From assembly GCA_023014485.1 (NCBI GenBank), contig JAJOZX010001568.1:169501-233500 (forward strand): 64,000 nucleotides of DNA, given 5' to 3'. The notes under the pieces were generated by a model that worked only from the letters and a program-made list of their open reading frames with translations, was not told the origin of the DNA and searched no databases. Source of the DNA: Bathynomus jamesi (lineage: Eukaryota > Arthropoda > Malacostraca > Isopoda > Cirolanidae). Below are positions 1 to 11,879 of this stretch, piece after piece (the stretch's first letter is position 1; each line of letters begins with the position of its first letter). The translations under genes and the position numbers were made by a program.

Positions 1-676
1 TCGCTAGAACAGTTCCGGTCAGAGTTAGATGCGTTGAAAGAGACGCTCCTCCCAAAGCCAGTTACTCGGAAGTAGTTCAGCAAGCCAGATCTCCAAGAAG
101 CGCGTCGGGCAGCGAGGGAAACGAAATCCCCGCCTCCAACTCCCCCCCTGAAGGTGGGGTGGAAACGCAGCATGCAGGGGTAGCGGTCAACCCCCTCCCG
201 TTCAGGAAAGGACCCTGCTCCCGATTCACAATGAGGAACAGGGACGGTCCAATGCCGAGAGTCGAGGCATCATTGCCCTCTTCCCTGCCTCCCACTGCAG
301 AGGAGAGGTGTTCGATTACGCCTCGCTCGGTGCGCAGTTCCCCCCCCTCCCACCGAAGAAGGAGAGGCACGCGCGGCCGTCAGGTATAAACACCGCTAAC
401 AGACCCTCACCAAGCCACAGAGTAAGGGAGGGGCCTCCTATCCCCCAAAGGTTGTGCCACCCATCCCCCAGGCAGGCGAACCCTGCCTCAGGGAGATCGA
501 GGGAGCAGGACGGGTGGGTAACTGTTAATAGGCCCTTCCCAAAGGTTCCTCAACCGGTCTCCGCGGCGAGGCCACCGATGGAGAATCTCACCCTCTTTGT
601 GTCGCGAATTCAGCTCTCGAACGAGGCAAGCGATATTCGACACATGATAGAAGAATCATTGGTGAACACAGTATAG
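1..676 (+). pseudogene. LINE ORF1 remnant, frameshifted
   Basis: This is the end of a first ORF of a non-LTR retrotransposon, cut by the window edge. Reading starts in one frame with a short acidic/basic helix-like stretch, passes to a second frame near base 60 at a SYSEVVQQAR-like segment, and ends in a third frame at 308-676. The body is rich in Pro, Arg and Ser and has no clear zinc knuckle. The last 30 residues contain LTLFVSRI followed by a helical stretch, a layout I associate with the C-terminal part of ORF1 in CR1/L2-type LINEs. The role would be nucleic-acid binding. It lies about 270 bp upstream of the endonuclease in the same orientation. Product naming is inference; the frame breaks are visible. 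Confidence 0.5.
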
Positions 677-836
677 TGATAGTTAATAAACTAAACACGA
701 AATCTGTATTATAACTTTTAAAGTAATAATTAAAGGTGTAAATGCGCATTTCAACCCGTATAATATGAGTCAATGGCCAGACGGTATTATTGTTAAGGAG
801 TTTATTCACTTTTCCAGGAGATTTGATAACAGGCAA

Positions 837-840
<4 letters not shown>

Positions 841-870
<30 letters not shown>
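841..870. repeat. (AAT)n microsatellite
   Basis: About ten AAT triplets lie between the ORF1 remnant and the endonuclease of the LINE, so they are internal to the element. Confidence 0.9.
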
Positions 871-949
871 GGCGCCCTAACGGTAATGCCTGAAAGTTGT
901 ACTGTATATAATAAATAATAATCTTACTAATAATAAATTTCTATCAGTC

Positions 950-1800
950 ATGGCGGATAACTTGTTGAAAATAGTCTCATATAATGTAAGGTCAGTGAGG
1001 AATTCAACTGTAGATGTTCATAAAATCTGCGACAGTGCAGATTTGATACTCCTGCAGGAGCACTGGCTACCTAAGCAAGAGCTAAAATTCCTCTCTACCA
1101 TCCATGATGACTTTATGTACCATGCGTCATCAGCAGTAGACTTGTCAGATGAATTAATGTACGGTAGGCCTTTTGGTGGTGTTGCTTTTTATTAAGGAAA
1201 AATTTGTCAAAACATATAAATTTTTAACAAGCGATAATGTAAGGTTGTTAGGCATTGAATTACAAGTGAACAATGATTGCATATTAATTGTAAACTGCTA
1301 TTTACCATACAACAACGGCAGTAATCTAGATGAATACATTGATTTGCTGTACAAAATTAAGTCATTATCAGATAACCCCAAATATTCTCACTGTATAATA
1401 ATGGGGGACTTTAACGCACATGTGAACTCGGAATTCTTTGTAGAATTGGGTAACATGTGCGAGTCGGCCAATTTAAGTATAAGTGATGTAGATGTATTAG
1501 GGGTAGCCAGTGGTAATTTTACATACGTTAGCGATATGAGTGGTACCACCAGGTGGATTGATCATTGTCTCACTAGTAATAATCTAAAGGATCGAATTGT
1601 TAGAGTTCATATTTGCATGATTTCCTTCTTTCTGATCATAGACCATTAGAAATATTAATTAACGTTACCAATTTATGCGCAACACGACTTAACAAGAACT
1701 CAATAGGTAAGAATAATCGCGTCGATTGGTCCAATGTTAATATGCAGCAGAGAATAGAATACAAAGACAGAACAGTCACCTCTTTAATAATTTAGAAATT
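950..1800 (+). pseudogene. LINE apurinic-like endonuclease domain, broken
   Basis: N-terminal endonuclease of LINE ORF2, which nicks target DNA to prime reverse transcription. Visible motifs in order: SYNVRS (about residue 10), LQEHW (metal-binding Glu), GDFNAH near 1405, WIDHC near 1556, and SDHRP near 1630. These are the hallmark blocks of the exonuclease-endonuclease-phosphatase fold. The domain needs three reading frames: one break near 1185, where a GGV..FY end jumps to FIKEKF, and another near 1610 just before SDHRP. The region from 1650 to 1995 linking to the reverse transcriptase is further decayed. The start at 950 is the first ATG before the N motif. It is not functional as it stands. 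Confidence 0.85.
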
Positions 1801-1996
1801 TTGCACCTTGCCTGTAATAATCCTTGCTCAAATGATTCTCACTGTAAACTCATAGATAGGTATTATAGTAAGATAATATCCCTGTTAAGAGAAGCAGGAA
1901 GCCCCTGATTAAATCTTACAACTATCATACTAAGTTATTCCTGGATGGAATGATTTTATTGCCCCCCTGAAGAGGGAATCGAAAGACGCCTATGAT

Positions 1997-3645
1997 TTGT
2001 GGTGCTTTCATGGTAGACCCAGATTAGGACCAGTATACATGAATATGTGTAGAAGTCGGGGTCAGTATAAGGCGGCCATAAGGCGATGTAAACAGGAAGA
2101 AGAGTCTATTCGAGCATCAAAAGCCTGTGAAGCTCGCATAAATAACGATAATAACAAATTTTGGAAATTTGTTAAGAATCAAACGGGTGTCAAAAATGTC
2201 CTCCCTCCGACAATCGATGGGGTGTCGGGGGAGGATGAAATTGCAAAGCTGTGGAAAAACCACTACTCTAACATTCTTAACAGTGTGAGTAGGGATAATC
2301 TTAAGATAGATTGCAGCGAAACGATTGTGGGAGGGACAAGGGAAAATATTTTGATATCATTTTCTGAAGTAAAGAGGTTAATTAAAGAGTTAAAGACTGG
2401 TTCTGCGTCAGGGGTAGATGACTTATCGAATGAGCACTTAAAATATGCAAATGACGTAGTATGTCTGCATATATCATTGCTCCTATCAGCCATGCTTGCT
2501 CATAGCTATATCCCTGCAGAGTTCATGAGGGTATATATCTTGCCCCTGGTCAAAAATAAGTACGGAGACATTCTGTCCAGCAATAATTACAGGCCTATTG
2601 CTGTCGCTTCCTGCTTCTCGAAACTACTAGAAAAACTCTTGTTACTCCGATTAAATGATTTCCTATGGACATCTCCTAATCAGTTTGGCTTTAAAAGGTC
2701 CCACTCAACTGACCTGTGTATCTATGTACTTAAAGAAACAATATCTAAATACATTGACAGTAATTCAACCATTTATAGCTGTTTCCTGATATAAGTAAGG
2801 CATATGATAGGGTGAACCACAATATTTTATTTGCAAAACTAGAAGACAGGAAGGTTCCCATGTACATATTAAATTTATTGAAATTTTGGTATTCCCACCA
2901 ATCTTTCACTGTTAGGTGGGGCAATGTACTATCCGAGTGTTTTGGCTCCTCTTGCGGGGTGAGACAAGGCTCCTTGCTCTCCCCTATGCTGTTTAATGTG
3001 TATATTGACGGATTAATTGCTTCACTTAATGAGGCAACAGTGGGATGTTGTATAGATAACACAAGGATAAATAACTTAGTTTATGCCGATGATATGGTGT
3101 TAATAAGTCCCTCTGTTAAAGGTCTGGATCGGCTACTAAAAGTCTGCGAAGTGTATTCGCAGAAACATGATATTCTTTTTAATGTTACAAAAACTAAGGT
3201 TATGCAATTTCATCCTAAAAGCTGTAATCAGCCAGCTGATATAAGGTTTAAAATGAATGGTGAAGTAATTGAGGAAGTACAAGAGTTTAAGTATTTGGGT
3301 CAAACTATTACCAGCTCCTTGAGTGATGACTCGGATATAAGAAAACAATCTCGAAGCCTGTGTGCTAAAGCGAATATGACCATAAGGAACTTTCGTTTCT
3401 GTACAAGTGAAGCTAAAGACACACTCTTTCGTACTTTCTGCAGTAATATATACGGTCAGCAACTCTGGGTGAATTATAAAAAAGGTTCTGGCAGAACCCT
3501 AAATTTGCTGTACAACAGGTCTTTTAGACTCTTACATAAATTACCCCCCGAGATGCTCAGCTTCGCAAATGTTTGCTATCCGCAATGTCCCGAGCTTCCC
3601 GGAGGTAACAAGATGTGCTTAACACAGTCTAATGCAAAGAATTAA
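1997..3645 (+). pseudogene. LINE reverse transcriptase, frameshifted
   Basis: Reverse transcriptase of the same LINE. The first part (1997-2784) holds the linker and RT blocks with SGVDDLS, NNYRPIAV and NQFGFK. A frameshift near 2785 moves to the frame carrying DISKAYD (first catalytic Asp), GVRQGSLLSP, then YADD at 3082-3093 (catalytic pair) and FKYLGQTI. The C-terminal part has no RNase H motif. The DISKAYD plus YADD pattern and the pentanucleotide 3' tail suit the CR1/L2/RTE-like group, but I cannot fix the clade by eye. Catalytic residues are intact although the frame is broken. Three partial copies of its 3' end occur elsewhere in the window, so this family has been active here. Confidence 0.85.
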
Positions 3646-3889
3646 AAAATCAACCAACCCGATCATCCAAGCTATCCATGAGTCCTGCCATTTATCCTCT
3701 AAGCTATGGACTTCTTGGTACGAAAACGTCTGTCTGTAGCTCCACTTAACTTCGACATTACAGTATTATTTCTAATCAATTGTATATATTTCTATCCTTA
3801 GTATGTGAACTGTCATTGTATTAATAATATTTGTCATATGGACTATAGTCTGCCAATAAACCTTTTCATTTCATTTCATTTCATATATA
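3646..3889 (+). repeat. LINE 3' UTR and TTTCAT tail
   Basis: Non-coding 3' end of the LINE, ending in about four TTTCA units from 3861. The same end recurs on the minus strand at 9838-10015 and 10200-10395, and on the plus strand at 21181-21365. This defines the family's conserved 3' tail. Confidence 0.8.
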
Positions 3890-4830
<941 letters not shown>

Positions 4831-4883
4831 ATGCGACAGAGGGGGCGACCGCAGGTCGATCCTGAACCGTCGTTCGAACTCAC

Positions 4884-4919
4884 ATAAAGTAAGTATATAT
4901 ATATATATATATATATATA
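4884..4919. repeat. (AT)n microsatellite
   Basis: A short AT array separates the LINE fragment from the SINE cluster. Confidence 0.9.
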
Positions 4920-5183
4920 CATTTCAACTGCAAACAATACACAGTATAATTAACGTAAAGAACGACGCTTGTATAGAAGAACGTTCCGCGCAAGATGAGG
5001 AGGGAGAACGAACAAATGAAAAAATGAGGTAACCACCCGGGAATCGAACCCGGGATCTTCCGATTGCCGGTCTGATATGATAACCACTATAACATGGGCC
5101 TCAATCAATCAGAAGTCGTAATTCTCCTACATATGCGCAGAAACCAATGCCCTGAGGGGGCACCTCCCGCATGCCGCACATAT
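4918..5183 (-). mobile_element. tRNA-derived SINE, copy 1
   Basis: A tRNA-like head lies at 5026-5102 on the minus strand. It has a B-box-type GGTTCGATTC and an anticodon loop reading CCGGCAA, with a 5-bp stem TCTGA/TCGGA. The loop lacks U33 and the acceptor ends do not pair well, so it is not a working tRNA gene. The body (about 190 bp) carries a CGTTCTCCCTCCTCATCTTG segment. It abuts an inverted second copy. Confidence 0.8.
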
Positions 5184-5450
5184 ATACATTTCAACTGCAA
5201 ACAACACAGTATAATTAACGTAAAGAACGACGCTTGTATAGAAGAACGTTCCGCGCAAGATGAGGAGGGAGAACGAACAAATGGTGTAATGGTTATCATA
5301 TCTGACCGGCAATCGGAAGATCCAGGGTTCGATTCCCGGGTGGTTACCTCATTTTTTCATTTGTTCGTTCTCCCTCCTCATCTTGCGCGGAACGTTCTTC
5401 TATACAAGCGTCGTTCTTTACGTTAATTATACTGTGTGTTGTTTGCAGTT
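5184..5450 (+). mobile_element. tRNA-derived SINE, copy 2
   Basis: The head is at 5284-5350 (plus) with its first bases replaced by the inverted junction, so copies 1 and 2 form an inverted pair sharing about 100 bp. The body continues downstream to the next head. Confidence 0.8.
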
Positions 5451-5689
5451 GAAATGCATATATGTGCGGCATGCGGGAGGTGCCCCCTCAGGGCATTGGT
5501 TTCTGCGCGTATGTAGGAGAATTACGACTTCTGATTGATTGAGACCCATGGTGTAGTGGTTATCATATCTGACCGGCAATCGGAAGATCCCGTGTTCGAT
5601 TCCCGGGTGGTTACCTCATTTTTTCATTTGTTCGTTCTCCCTCCTCATCTTGCGCGAAACGTTCTTCTATACAAGCGTCGTTCTTTACG

Positions 5690-5695
<6 letters not shown>
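5451..5695 (+). mobile_element. tRNA-derived SINE, copy 3 (tandem)
   Basis: The head is at 5541-5617, about 260 bp after the head of copy 2, giving a head-to-tail tandem. The 3' body is cut by the (AT)n array at 5694-5728. Confidence 0.8.
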
Positions 5696-5728
<33 letters not shown>

Positions 5729-5731
<3 letters not shown>

Positions 5732-6134
5732 GGTGTCCCATAAGTCCGGCATCATAGGAAAAATAATAAAAAAAAGGCAAAACAAAAGCTTTTATTTACA
5801 GAACGTGCTCAATATGTCCACCATTGTTTTCAGTACACAAATTCAGACGTGATACCCAGTCAGCAAGCACACGGTGAATGATGTCAGGAGTAATGGTGTT
5901 ACATGCCCCAATAATGCGCTGCCGCAAATGTTCAACACTCCTAATTTTCTCTGCGTATACCAGCGCTTTCAAGTGGCCCCAGAGATAAAAATCTATGAGT
6001 AGAATTATCTGGATTCGTTCTTCCTTGCTCACAGACATTATGGCCTGTAGAAAGAGAAAAATATGAATTATGGTTTGTAGAAATAGAAAAATATGAATAT
6101 TTCTCCTATGATGCCGGACTTATGGGACACCCTG
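5729..6134 (-). mobile_element. mariner-like element, internally deleted
   Basis: Terminal inverted repeats start CAGGGTGTCCCATAAGTCCG and end with the reverse complement, with TA on both sides (5727-5728, 6135-6136). The minus strand (6038-5796) encodes a fusion of about 14 N-terminal residues (MSVSKEERIQ) to the transposase C-terminus (FYLWGHLK ... HIEHVL). The FxLWGxLK and HIEHVL blocks are typical of the last part of mariner transposases. Most of the catalytic domain is absent. At about 406 bp it is a MITE-size non-autonomous copy. Confidence 0.9.
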
Positions 6135-6136
6135 TA

Positions 6137-6915
6137 TATATATATAATAATGAACATGTTCCCTTAACTATAAAACAATATGTCGAAATTCGTTCCCTTC
6201 TGTAATAACCTTTCCCTACGAATCTTCAAATAGTTTTGATGTAAATTTTTAAAAATTCATAGACTCCTTACTCACTTCAGTTCAGAGCAATTTCAGTCGC
6301 GTCTTTTCCTCTACAACTCTTTACCCTCTTCCCAATCGTTCCTCCTCCTCCCTCCTTACGTTCATCGTCAGGCACCAACGCCCATGTCCATGCACTAATC
6401 TACATTGTGAATACAGTCATGTGACTCCAGGTTATGAAGTCGATAACAAAGTCATAAAAAATCCAGCAATAGATCGCCCCTCGTTCCTTGGCTCTTATTT
6501 GTGCACGTTGGGTCCGGCCTACTGTATATACTATGATAACTTTAGAGCGTCATTTTGCCGCAGTCACTTTTTATATCCATCCACAAATCCCTCGCAATCA
6601 ATAACTGTTTCATGGTTAAATTCTAAGAAATTTGGCTTATCTATACATTACATAAATTTTAGAATCGATGAATGTAACCCCAAGTTCTTAAACTCTTCGT
6701 AATCTACTCTTTTCCGTAGACGAAATTACTGTACAGCAGTGCGATAATCATAGTCAAATCATAGTCAAATCGTAGTTGAATGTGTCGATTGAGTATTGTA
6801 CAAAGGGAAAATATGAGTATTACATACCTCCAAAACTGAGTTAAATTTAATTAAAATAAAACTGAGATTAAAGGATGACCTCTAAAAGGGACTAAACAAA
6901 AGAAAGGTCACAGTG
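6137..6915. other. No gene recognised
   Basis: AT-rich sequence with a short Pro/Ser-rich open stretch at 6421-6702 that resembles nothing I know and lacks a plausible gene context. Confidence 0.4.
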
Positions 6916-6917
6916 TA

Positions 6918-7336
6918 CAGGGTGTCCACAATGTCTTGTCACCCTAGTAAAATACTAACTGATTTTCGCTTTTCTTTCAGACCCATTTGAAATGTTTGAT
7001 AGCAACAACTATACGATTGAACAACGCGTATTGGCTAGTACCTAGGTCCATGAGCGACTACGTAATGGCAAAACCATTGAAAATATTCGTGCAGATTTCC
7101 AGGACCGATTTAATCGTGCAGATCCTCCAAGGAGCGGCACGCCTGAATCGGTCCTGGAAGTTTGTACGAATATTTTCAATGGTTTTGCCATTACGTGGTT
7201 GCTCATGGACCTAGGTACTAGCCAATACGCATTGTTCAATCGTATAGTTGTTGCTATCAAACATTTCAAATGGGTCTGAAAGAAAAGCGAAAATTAGTTA
7301 GTTTTACTGTGGTGACAAGACATTGTGGACACCCTG
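6918..7336. mobile_element. Foldback mariner derivative
   Basis: Ends CAGGGTGTCCACAATGTCTT and its complement, flanked by TA. Almost the whole 419 bp is an inverted repeat: arms of about 195 bp (6918-7113 and 7143-7336) around a short centre. Reading left to right across the arm gives a mariner N-terminus (TIEQRVLAS, then RNGKTIENIRADFQDRFNR and PPRSGTPE) that runs into its own inverted copy. So two inverted copies of the helix-turn-helix end have replaced the rest of the element. Confidence 0.85.
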
Positions 7337-7559
7337 TAGATACTCGTACATATTTGTTTATTCGCTATTCTTTGTTCGAAACTTTAGATATGTTATTGAT
7401 ACTCTGCTCAGCACTAAACTGAGAAAAAGATATTTTATTCGACGCATAAGAATAAATTTAGAGAATAAAATGAAGCAAAAATTAAATAAAATAAAAAAAT
7501 AAAAAATAAAAATTAATTAAGTTTACGACGACATTGAGAAAGACGCGTAGAAAAGCAAA

Positions 7560-7810
7560 ATTGGGAAACGCCTGGATGGTTGTTTGTTCTATGCGGTGAC
7601 AAAATTCTTTACTAGTTTGGGGAAATTTTTCTGTAGTTTTGACAAATGACATCACATTAGTGTAACAATTTTCGATAAATTAAAGTCGGATGACGGCTTG
7701 GAAACTCACCCGATTTAAATCCGTACGAAACTCTTAGTGCAATTATAAATGCACGACAAAATTACAAACTTTTTCTGTCCTTTAAATGAAACGAAGTGAT
7801 TTTTATAAAT
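7560..7810 (+). pseudogene. Tc1/mariner transposase C-terminal remnant
   Basis: The frame at about 7707-7780 reads SPDLNPYETL followed by INARQNYKLFLS. SPDLNPxE is the block around the third catalytic residue of Tc1-like and pogo-like transposases. The sequence upstream is degraded and in other frames. No terminal repeats were found. The superfamily call is sound; the copy is only a fossil. Confidence 0.6.
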
Positions 7811-8634
7811 TTGGATGCGCTGAGTTCAAATCTCATGTCAAAATACCTATGTCACCCACTGTTTTGAAGGAACGTGTAATAAAAGTCTTATATACAGATT
7901 AGAATATATTGAATACCTCAACATAATTATTACGAGATGAGAACAACCATTAAAATCTTTTTGCTAATGTTTTTCGTGTGTACATACTCTTGGGAGTTTC
8001 CCTAATGAGAAACCAGCAATATTCACCCAACATACTGAAATTCCATCTTCCCTGGAACCACGTTTCATATAATTTGGATAATTTTTGTGAAATATTAACG
8101 TAGTTTTCTGGGAAAATGGTAGGTGGTAGAGAAAAAATAATAACATAGTCGTAATCAGCGCATCAAAATACATATAAATCAGCAGAATTTGTGCAAAGGA
8201 CAGAATTTGTGTTGTGCAGTGATCAGAGAACGAGCGTCAAGCAAATGTCTGCAGTATTCGAAGAAGCCAAAATCGAAATTCAAGAGAAACGTCGGTCAGA
8301 GTGCTCAAAGAGGCTTTGCAAAGCATCGAGATGACAAAGAGTTGTTTGGTCGACTCCCGCTTTCCTTTGAAAATCGTATTAAATTGACGCTGGAATCACA
8401 AAGAAAGAATATTGGTCTTTATTCAGGCTTGTCAGATTTTTTTCTTTTTTTAATTACTAAAAATATTTTTCTGTTAAACCTCAAAACCGGTAAAGAATTT
8501 TCTTACACCCTTTAATTTTGATGGGGGTTCGTTGGACTTGAAAACTAATTTTTAAAACTAATATTTACATTATGAAGACGATTATAGTAATTTAATTCAG
8601 GGTTATGGTTAAAGGTAAGAATCTTCGGATCACC
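7811..8634. other. No gene recognised; one open frame
   Basis: An open frame at 8189-8515 (+) encodes about 108 residues with a basic middle (KPKSKFKRN) and a Phe/Leu-rich end. I recognise no family, and codon use looks like translated AT-rich intergenic DNA. Treat it as non-coding unless homologues are found. Confidence 0.4.
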
Positions 8635-8829
8635 TGAAGATCCGTCACCCCAGCCTTTTTTAGTTAGCTTTATAAGGCTAACTAACGAAAACATCACGAC
8701 CTAACCTAACCAATCGTCAAGGGCGTACAGTTGACCTAATGATTGGTTAGGTTAGGTCGTGATATTTTCGTTAGTTAGCCTTATAAAGCTAACTAAAAAA
8801 GGCTGGGTTGACGGATCTTCAGGTGATTC
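8635..8829. repeat. Foldback repeat with TTAGG-like core
   Basis: Inverted arms at 8635-8718 and 8740-8829 share CACCTGAAGATCCGTC, AGCCTTTTTTAGTTAGC and CCTAACCTAACC. A spacer of about 22 bp separates them. No TSD or coding sequence was found. A single arm core lies near 3895. Confidence 0.8.
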
Positions 8830-8987
8830 GCATCTTCTCCAGAGGGTATAATTCAGATACCTTAGATTAATAATAATAAGTACATAGAAGTTTGAATGCA
8901 AACTTAATTGGATAATGAGATTTATGAAAGTGCTTCCAGATGTTTGACGTTTGATGAATCTAATTATAGTTTATGGATTCCACGTTA

Positions 8988-8988
<1 letters not shown>

Positions 8989-9024
<36 letters not shown>

Positions 9025-9041
9025 TGTGTGTGTGTGTGTGT
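8989..9041. repeat. (TG)n microsatellite
   Basis: An interrupted TG array directly abutting the 3' end of the 5S-headed SINE. Confidence 0.95.
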
Positions 9042-9242
9042 GTTGGGGTTGTTTAACCTTCTTCGCAACATCTAACTAAGGTCATATGACAGCGGGACCT
9101 ACAGCTTTATGTGGGATCGGAACTACGGTTTGCTACGTAATCTGGACGCAGAGGACGGCCTCCCATCCAACTATTTTCCAGACCCAGTGTAGGTCGATCG
9201 ACGGGAAGCGGTGTTACGACATTGGCCACGATGTAGCCCTTC
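9042..9242 (-). mobile_element. 5S rRNA-derived SINE (SINE3-like)
   Basis: On the minus strand from 9242 the sequence aligns by eye with 5S rRNA: the GCCAATGTCGTAACACCGC region, then TAGTTGGATGGGAGG in place of the box C area. After about 100 bp it passes into a tail with GTAGGTCCC and ends GTTTAACAACCCC. The GATCAGCGAAGTTAAGC box A part is mutated in this copy. Copy 2 is at 15118-15332. Confidence 0.8.
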
Positions 9243-9257
9243 CACGGTAAAACTGAT

Positions 9258-9281
9258 GTGTGTGTGTGTGTGTGTGTGTGG
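9258..9281. repeat. (TG)n microsatellite
   Basis: A short TG array just past the SINE head. Confidence 0.9.
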
Positions 9282-9837
9282 TAAAAGTGGTGATGAGATT
9301 ATGAGGTAATTTTTCTAACTGTGAGTAACCATTTAATAGATTGTGAAGTCACTTTCTCCCATAAGCCTAACCATTTGGTATATTTTTATTTACCATCTTA
9401 TTCTCACAGGGGAATCAGGGGATGTGGGATGAAACATTTCATTGTTGTAAATGGAGAATGGTAAAGAAGAAGAAATTTATGCTCCAAAGGGGAAATTAAA
9501 AAAAATATATATATTTTTTATTACAAGCATAAGCATTATTGAAATATAATAAATGCTGATATCAATAAATGAATAAAACGTTCCTTTACCGAAAAATTAC
9601 GCAACAAGATGGTTCGAACCCAAAACATCGACACTCTAAAACCCTAACTTAACCTAACCTAACTTATTCTAACCTAATAATAACTTGTTGATAGAATGTC
9701 GAGTCGATCAGATGTCGTAAGGCCGGATGGTTCTCCCTGACCTCAGTGTCTTCATTTTGTTTCTTGGGAAACCGTGTTACCCACTCAACTACAGGCACTG
9801 GCTAAATTACGTGTTAAACAAGAAATCGTATTATATA
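9282..9837. repeat. Spacer with CCTAA-rich repeat
   Basis: No gene seen. At 9625-9690 several CCTAACCTAACTT units lie between GTCGA-containing flanks. This layout recurs at 11935-12140 and 39160-39480 and suggests a short interspersed family of unknown origin. Confidence 0.45.
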
Positions 9838-10015
9838 TGAAAATGAAAAGGTTTATTACCAGACTATAGTCCATATGACAAATATTATTAATACAATGAC
9901 AGTTCATATACTAAGGATAGAAATATATACAATTGATTAGAAATAATATTGTAATGTCGAGTTAAGTGGAGCTACAGAGAAGGCGTTTTCGTACCAAGAA
10001 GTTCATAGCTTAGAG
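9838..10015 (-). repeat. LINE 3' end copy, cut by hAT
   Basis: Reverse-strand copy of 3700-3889: tail at 9838, running to GAAGTTCATAGCTTAGAG at 10015, where a hAT end begins. Confidence 0.85.
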
Positions 10016-10199
10016 CAGTGGTTCCCAACCTTTTCACCACAAAGGACCCCTTTTATTTTTATTTTTTCCCACGGACCCCATGTTTTTGAAAGATTCCGTC
10101 TACCAAACAAACTGTTTTTATTAACTAATAATTAACTCGTTTTCTCATTTTTCACTATCAAATAAAGGACATATAAGAGAGTATGCAATTAAAATACAG
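10016..10199. mobile_element. hAT-type terminal fragment
   Basis: Begins CAGTGGTTCCCAACCTTTTC, a typical hAT end, followed by AAGGACCCC and CACGGACCCC. It sits inside the LINE 3' end right after GCTTAGAG. The opposite end is not visible before LINE sequence resumes near 10200, so this copy is truncated or its right end has decayed. Confidence 0.7.
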
Positions 10200-10395
10200 C
10201 CTATTAAATAAAGTATTAATAATTCCAGCCAAGAGCAAGGACTCATGGATAGCGTGGATGATCGGGTTGGTTAATTTTTTAATTCTTTGCATTAGACTGT
10301 GTTGAGCACGTCTTGTTACCTCCGGGAAGCTCGGGACATTGCGGGTGGCAAACATTTGCGAAGCCAAGCATCTCGGGGGTAATTTATGTAAGTCT
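10200..10395 (-). repeat. LINE 3' end copy, continued
   Basis: Continues the reverse-strand LINE (matches 3500-3690) upstream of the hAT insertion, through the segment encoding the end of the RT, and stops at the (CA)n(TA)n array. Confidence 0.8.
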
Positions 10396-10409
10396 AAAAG
10401 ACCTGTTGT

Positions 10410-10452
<43 letters not shown>

Positions 10453-10475
10453 CATGGTGTCCCAGAAGTCCTACC
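10410..10475. repeat. (CA)n(TA)n array and lone mariner-like end
   Basis: CA then TA repeats end at 10451. Directly after them, ATGGTGTCCCAGAAGTCCTA resembles a mariner terminal repeat, but I find no partner. Confidence 0.6.
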
Positions 10476-10534
10476 CCCAAAGACGTGTATATATCACGCA
10501 TAAAAATAATTATGATAACGATAATTATAATTAG

Positions 10535-10890
10535 TATTAAATATACTGTATAAAATGAAAGTGTGAAGTGGCTCGCTCTTCCTCTTCGTCTCCATCGCCT
10601 CAAATTGTAAAATTTGACATGTCTCTTTTCAGCTTTCACATATGGTTCAGTGGTTGGAGAGACAGAGACCGGAAGTAATGTGGTCTGCAGGTCGAGCAAT
10701 TTGAAGCTGGTGTACGGCAATTTGTTTCAAACGAACAAACAAAAATTGGTTATTCTTCGAGAATATTTTAGATATTCTAAAAGCATTTTACAGTAGAAAA
10801 GAATAAATAATAAATTCACACATAAATAAAAATTAACATTACAAATTAATGTTTTTTTAGAAAATAAAACGTTAATATATATACATATAT
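10535..10890. other. No gene recognised
   Basis: AT-rich sequence with no coding or repeat structure that I can name. Confidence 0.4.
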
Positions 10891-10894
10891 ATAT

Positions 10895-11280
10895 ATGTAA
10901 AGAACGACGCTTGTGTAGAAGAGCGTTCCGCACAAGATGAAGAGGGAGAACGAACACATGAAAAATGAGGTACCACCCGGGAATCGAACCCGGGATCATC
11001 CGATTGCCGGTCAGATATGCTATCCACTACACCATAGACCTCGATCAATCAGAAGTCGTAATTCTCCTACATACGAGCAGAAACCAATGCCCTGAGGGGG
11101 CACCTCTCGCATGCCGTACATATATACTTTTTAACTGCAAACAACACAGTATAATTAATGTAAAGAACGACGCTTGTGTAGAAGAGCGTTCCCCCACAAG
11201 ATGAGGAGGGAGAACTCTCTTCTACACAAGCGTCGTTCTTTACATTAATTATACTGTGTGTTGTTTGCAGTTAAAATGTG
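10895..11280 (-). mobile_element. tRNA-derived SINE, copy 4
   Basis: Head at 10967-11043 on the minus strand, with the same GATCATCCGATTGCCGG complement and B box as copies 1-3. Body pieces flank it on both sides. A second body piece at 11155-11220 is followed by its inverted copy (11218-11275), giving a small hairpin. Confidence 0.8.
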
Positions 11281-11281
11281 T

Positions 11282-11500
11282 GTATATATAAAACTCAGAA
11301 TGGTCCCCTAAGAAACTTTTATGTTATACAGACCGTGTATGGAACAAGGAACTCTTCTGGAAAAATTAAATCCAATATAGTCCGAATAAACAATAGTAAA
11401 TGGCATATAATAAAGTTTTTCTTTTTCATAATGAAAGCCCAGCGTGGGCAACGGGTCACTAGCAAAGAGGCCCCAAAATATAGCTTCCCACACCAGCTAC
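11282..11500 (+). repeat. Hairpin-forming interspersed repeat, copy 1
   Basis: Contains CAGACCGTG, GGAACAAGGAACTCTTCTGG, TAGTCCGAATAA and GTGGGCAACGGGTCACT. It shares these with 21370-21605 and 45548-45835. Non-coding, family unknown. Confidence 0.7.
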
Positions 11501-11520
11501 CTCGCTAAGAACGAGGTGGC

Positions 11521-11879
11521 TTTTTAAGGAAAATTTGAAACTTGTTTGATTAGAATTGGGAAGTTATTTCGTATATTGAAGGAGTGATTTGTGACTGTGA
11601 TTCTACCTCGTCTCATGCTTGTTTGCGGGTCATTATCATTTCTAAGATCCATCTCAGGATGACGGTAATTGTTTGAAGGAAATTATATTACCTAGTGAAG
11701 AAGAGAGTTGTGTACAGTAGGTATGAAATATTTGTTGATACACGACAATATTAAGTTATGATCAGTTAAATGGCAGTATAATGAAGTACAGTCTATTAGT
11801 TCCTTTTATTTATCGTTATATTACTTAAAGTATTTGAATTATATCAGTGATTCGCGTTGGTGTACTTACCAGCTGATGT
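11521..11879. other. No gene recognised
   Basis: AT-rich sequence; a short GAACGAGGTGGC hairpin lies at its left edge only. Confidence 0.4.

Noticed and set aside
8189..8515. Small gene of 108 residues
   Set aside because: No recognisable motif, splice site or promoter; a single frame in AT-rich DNA.
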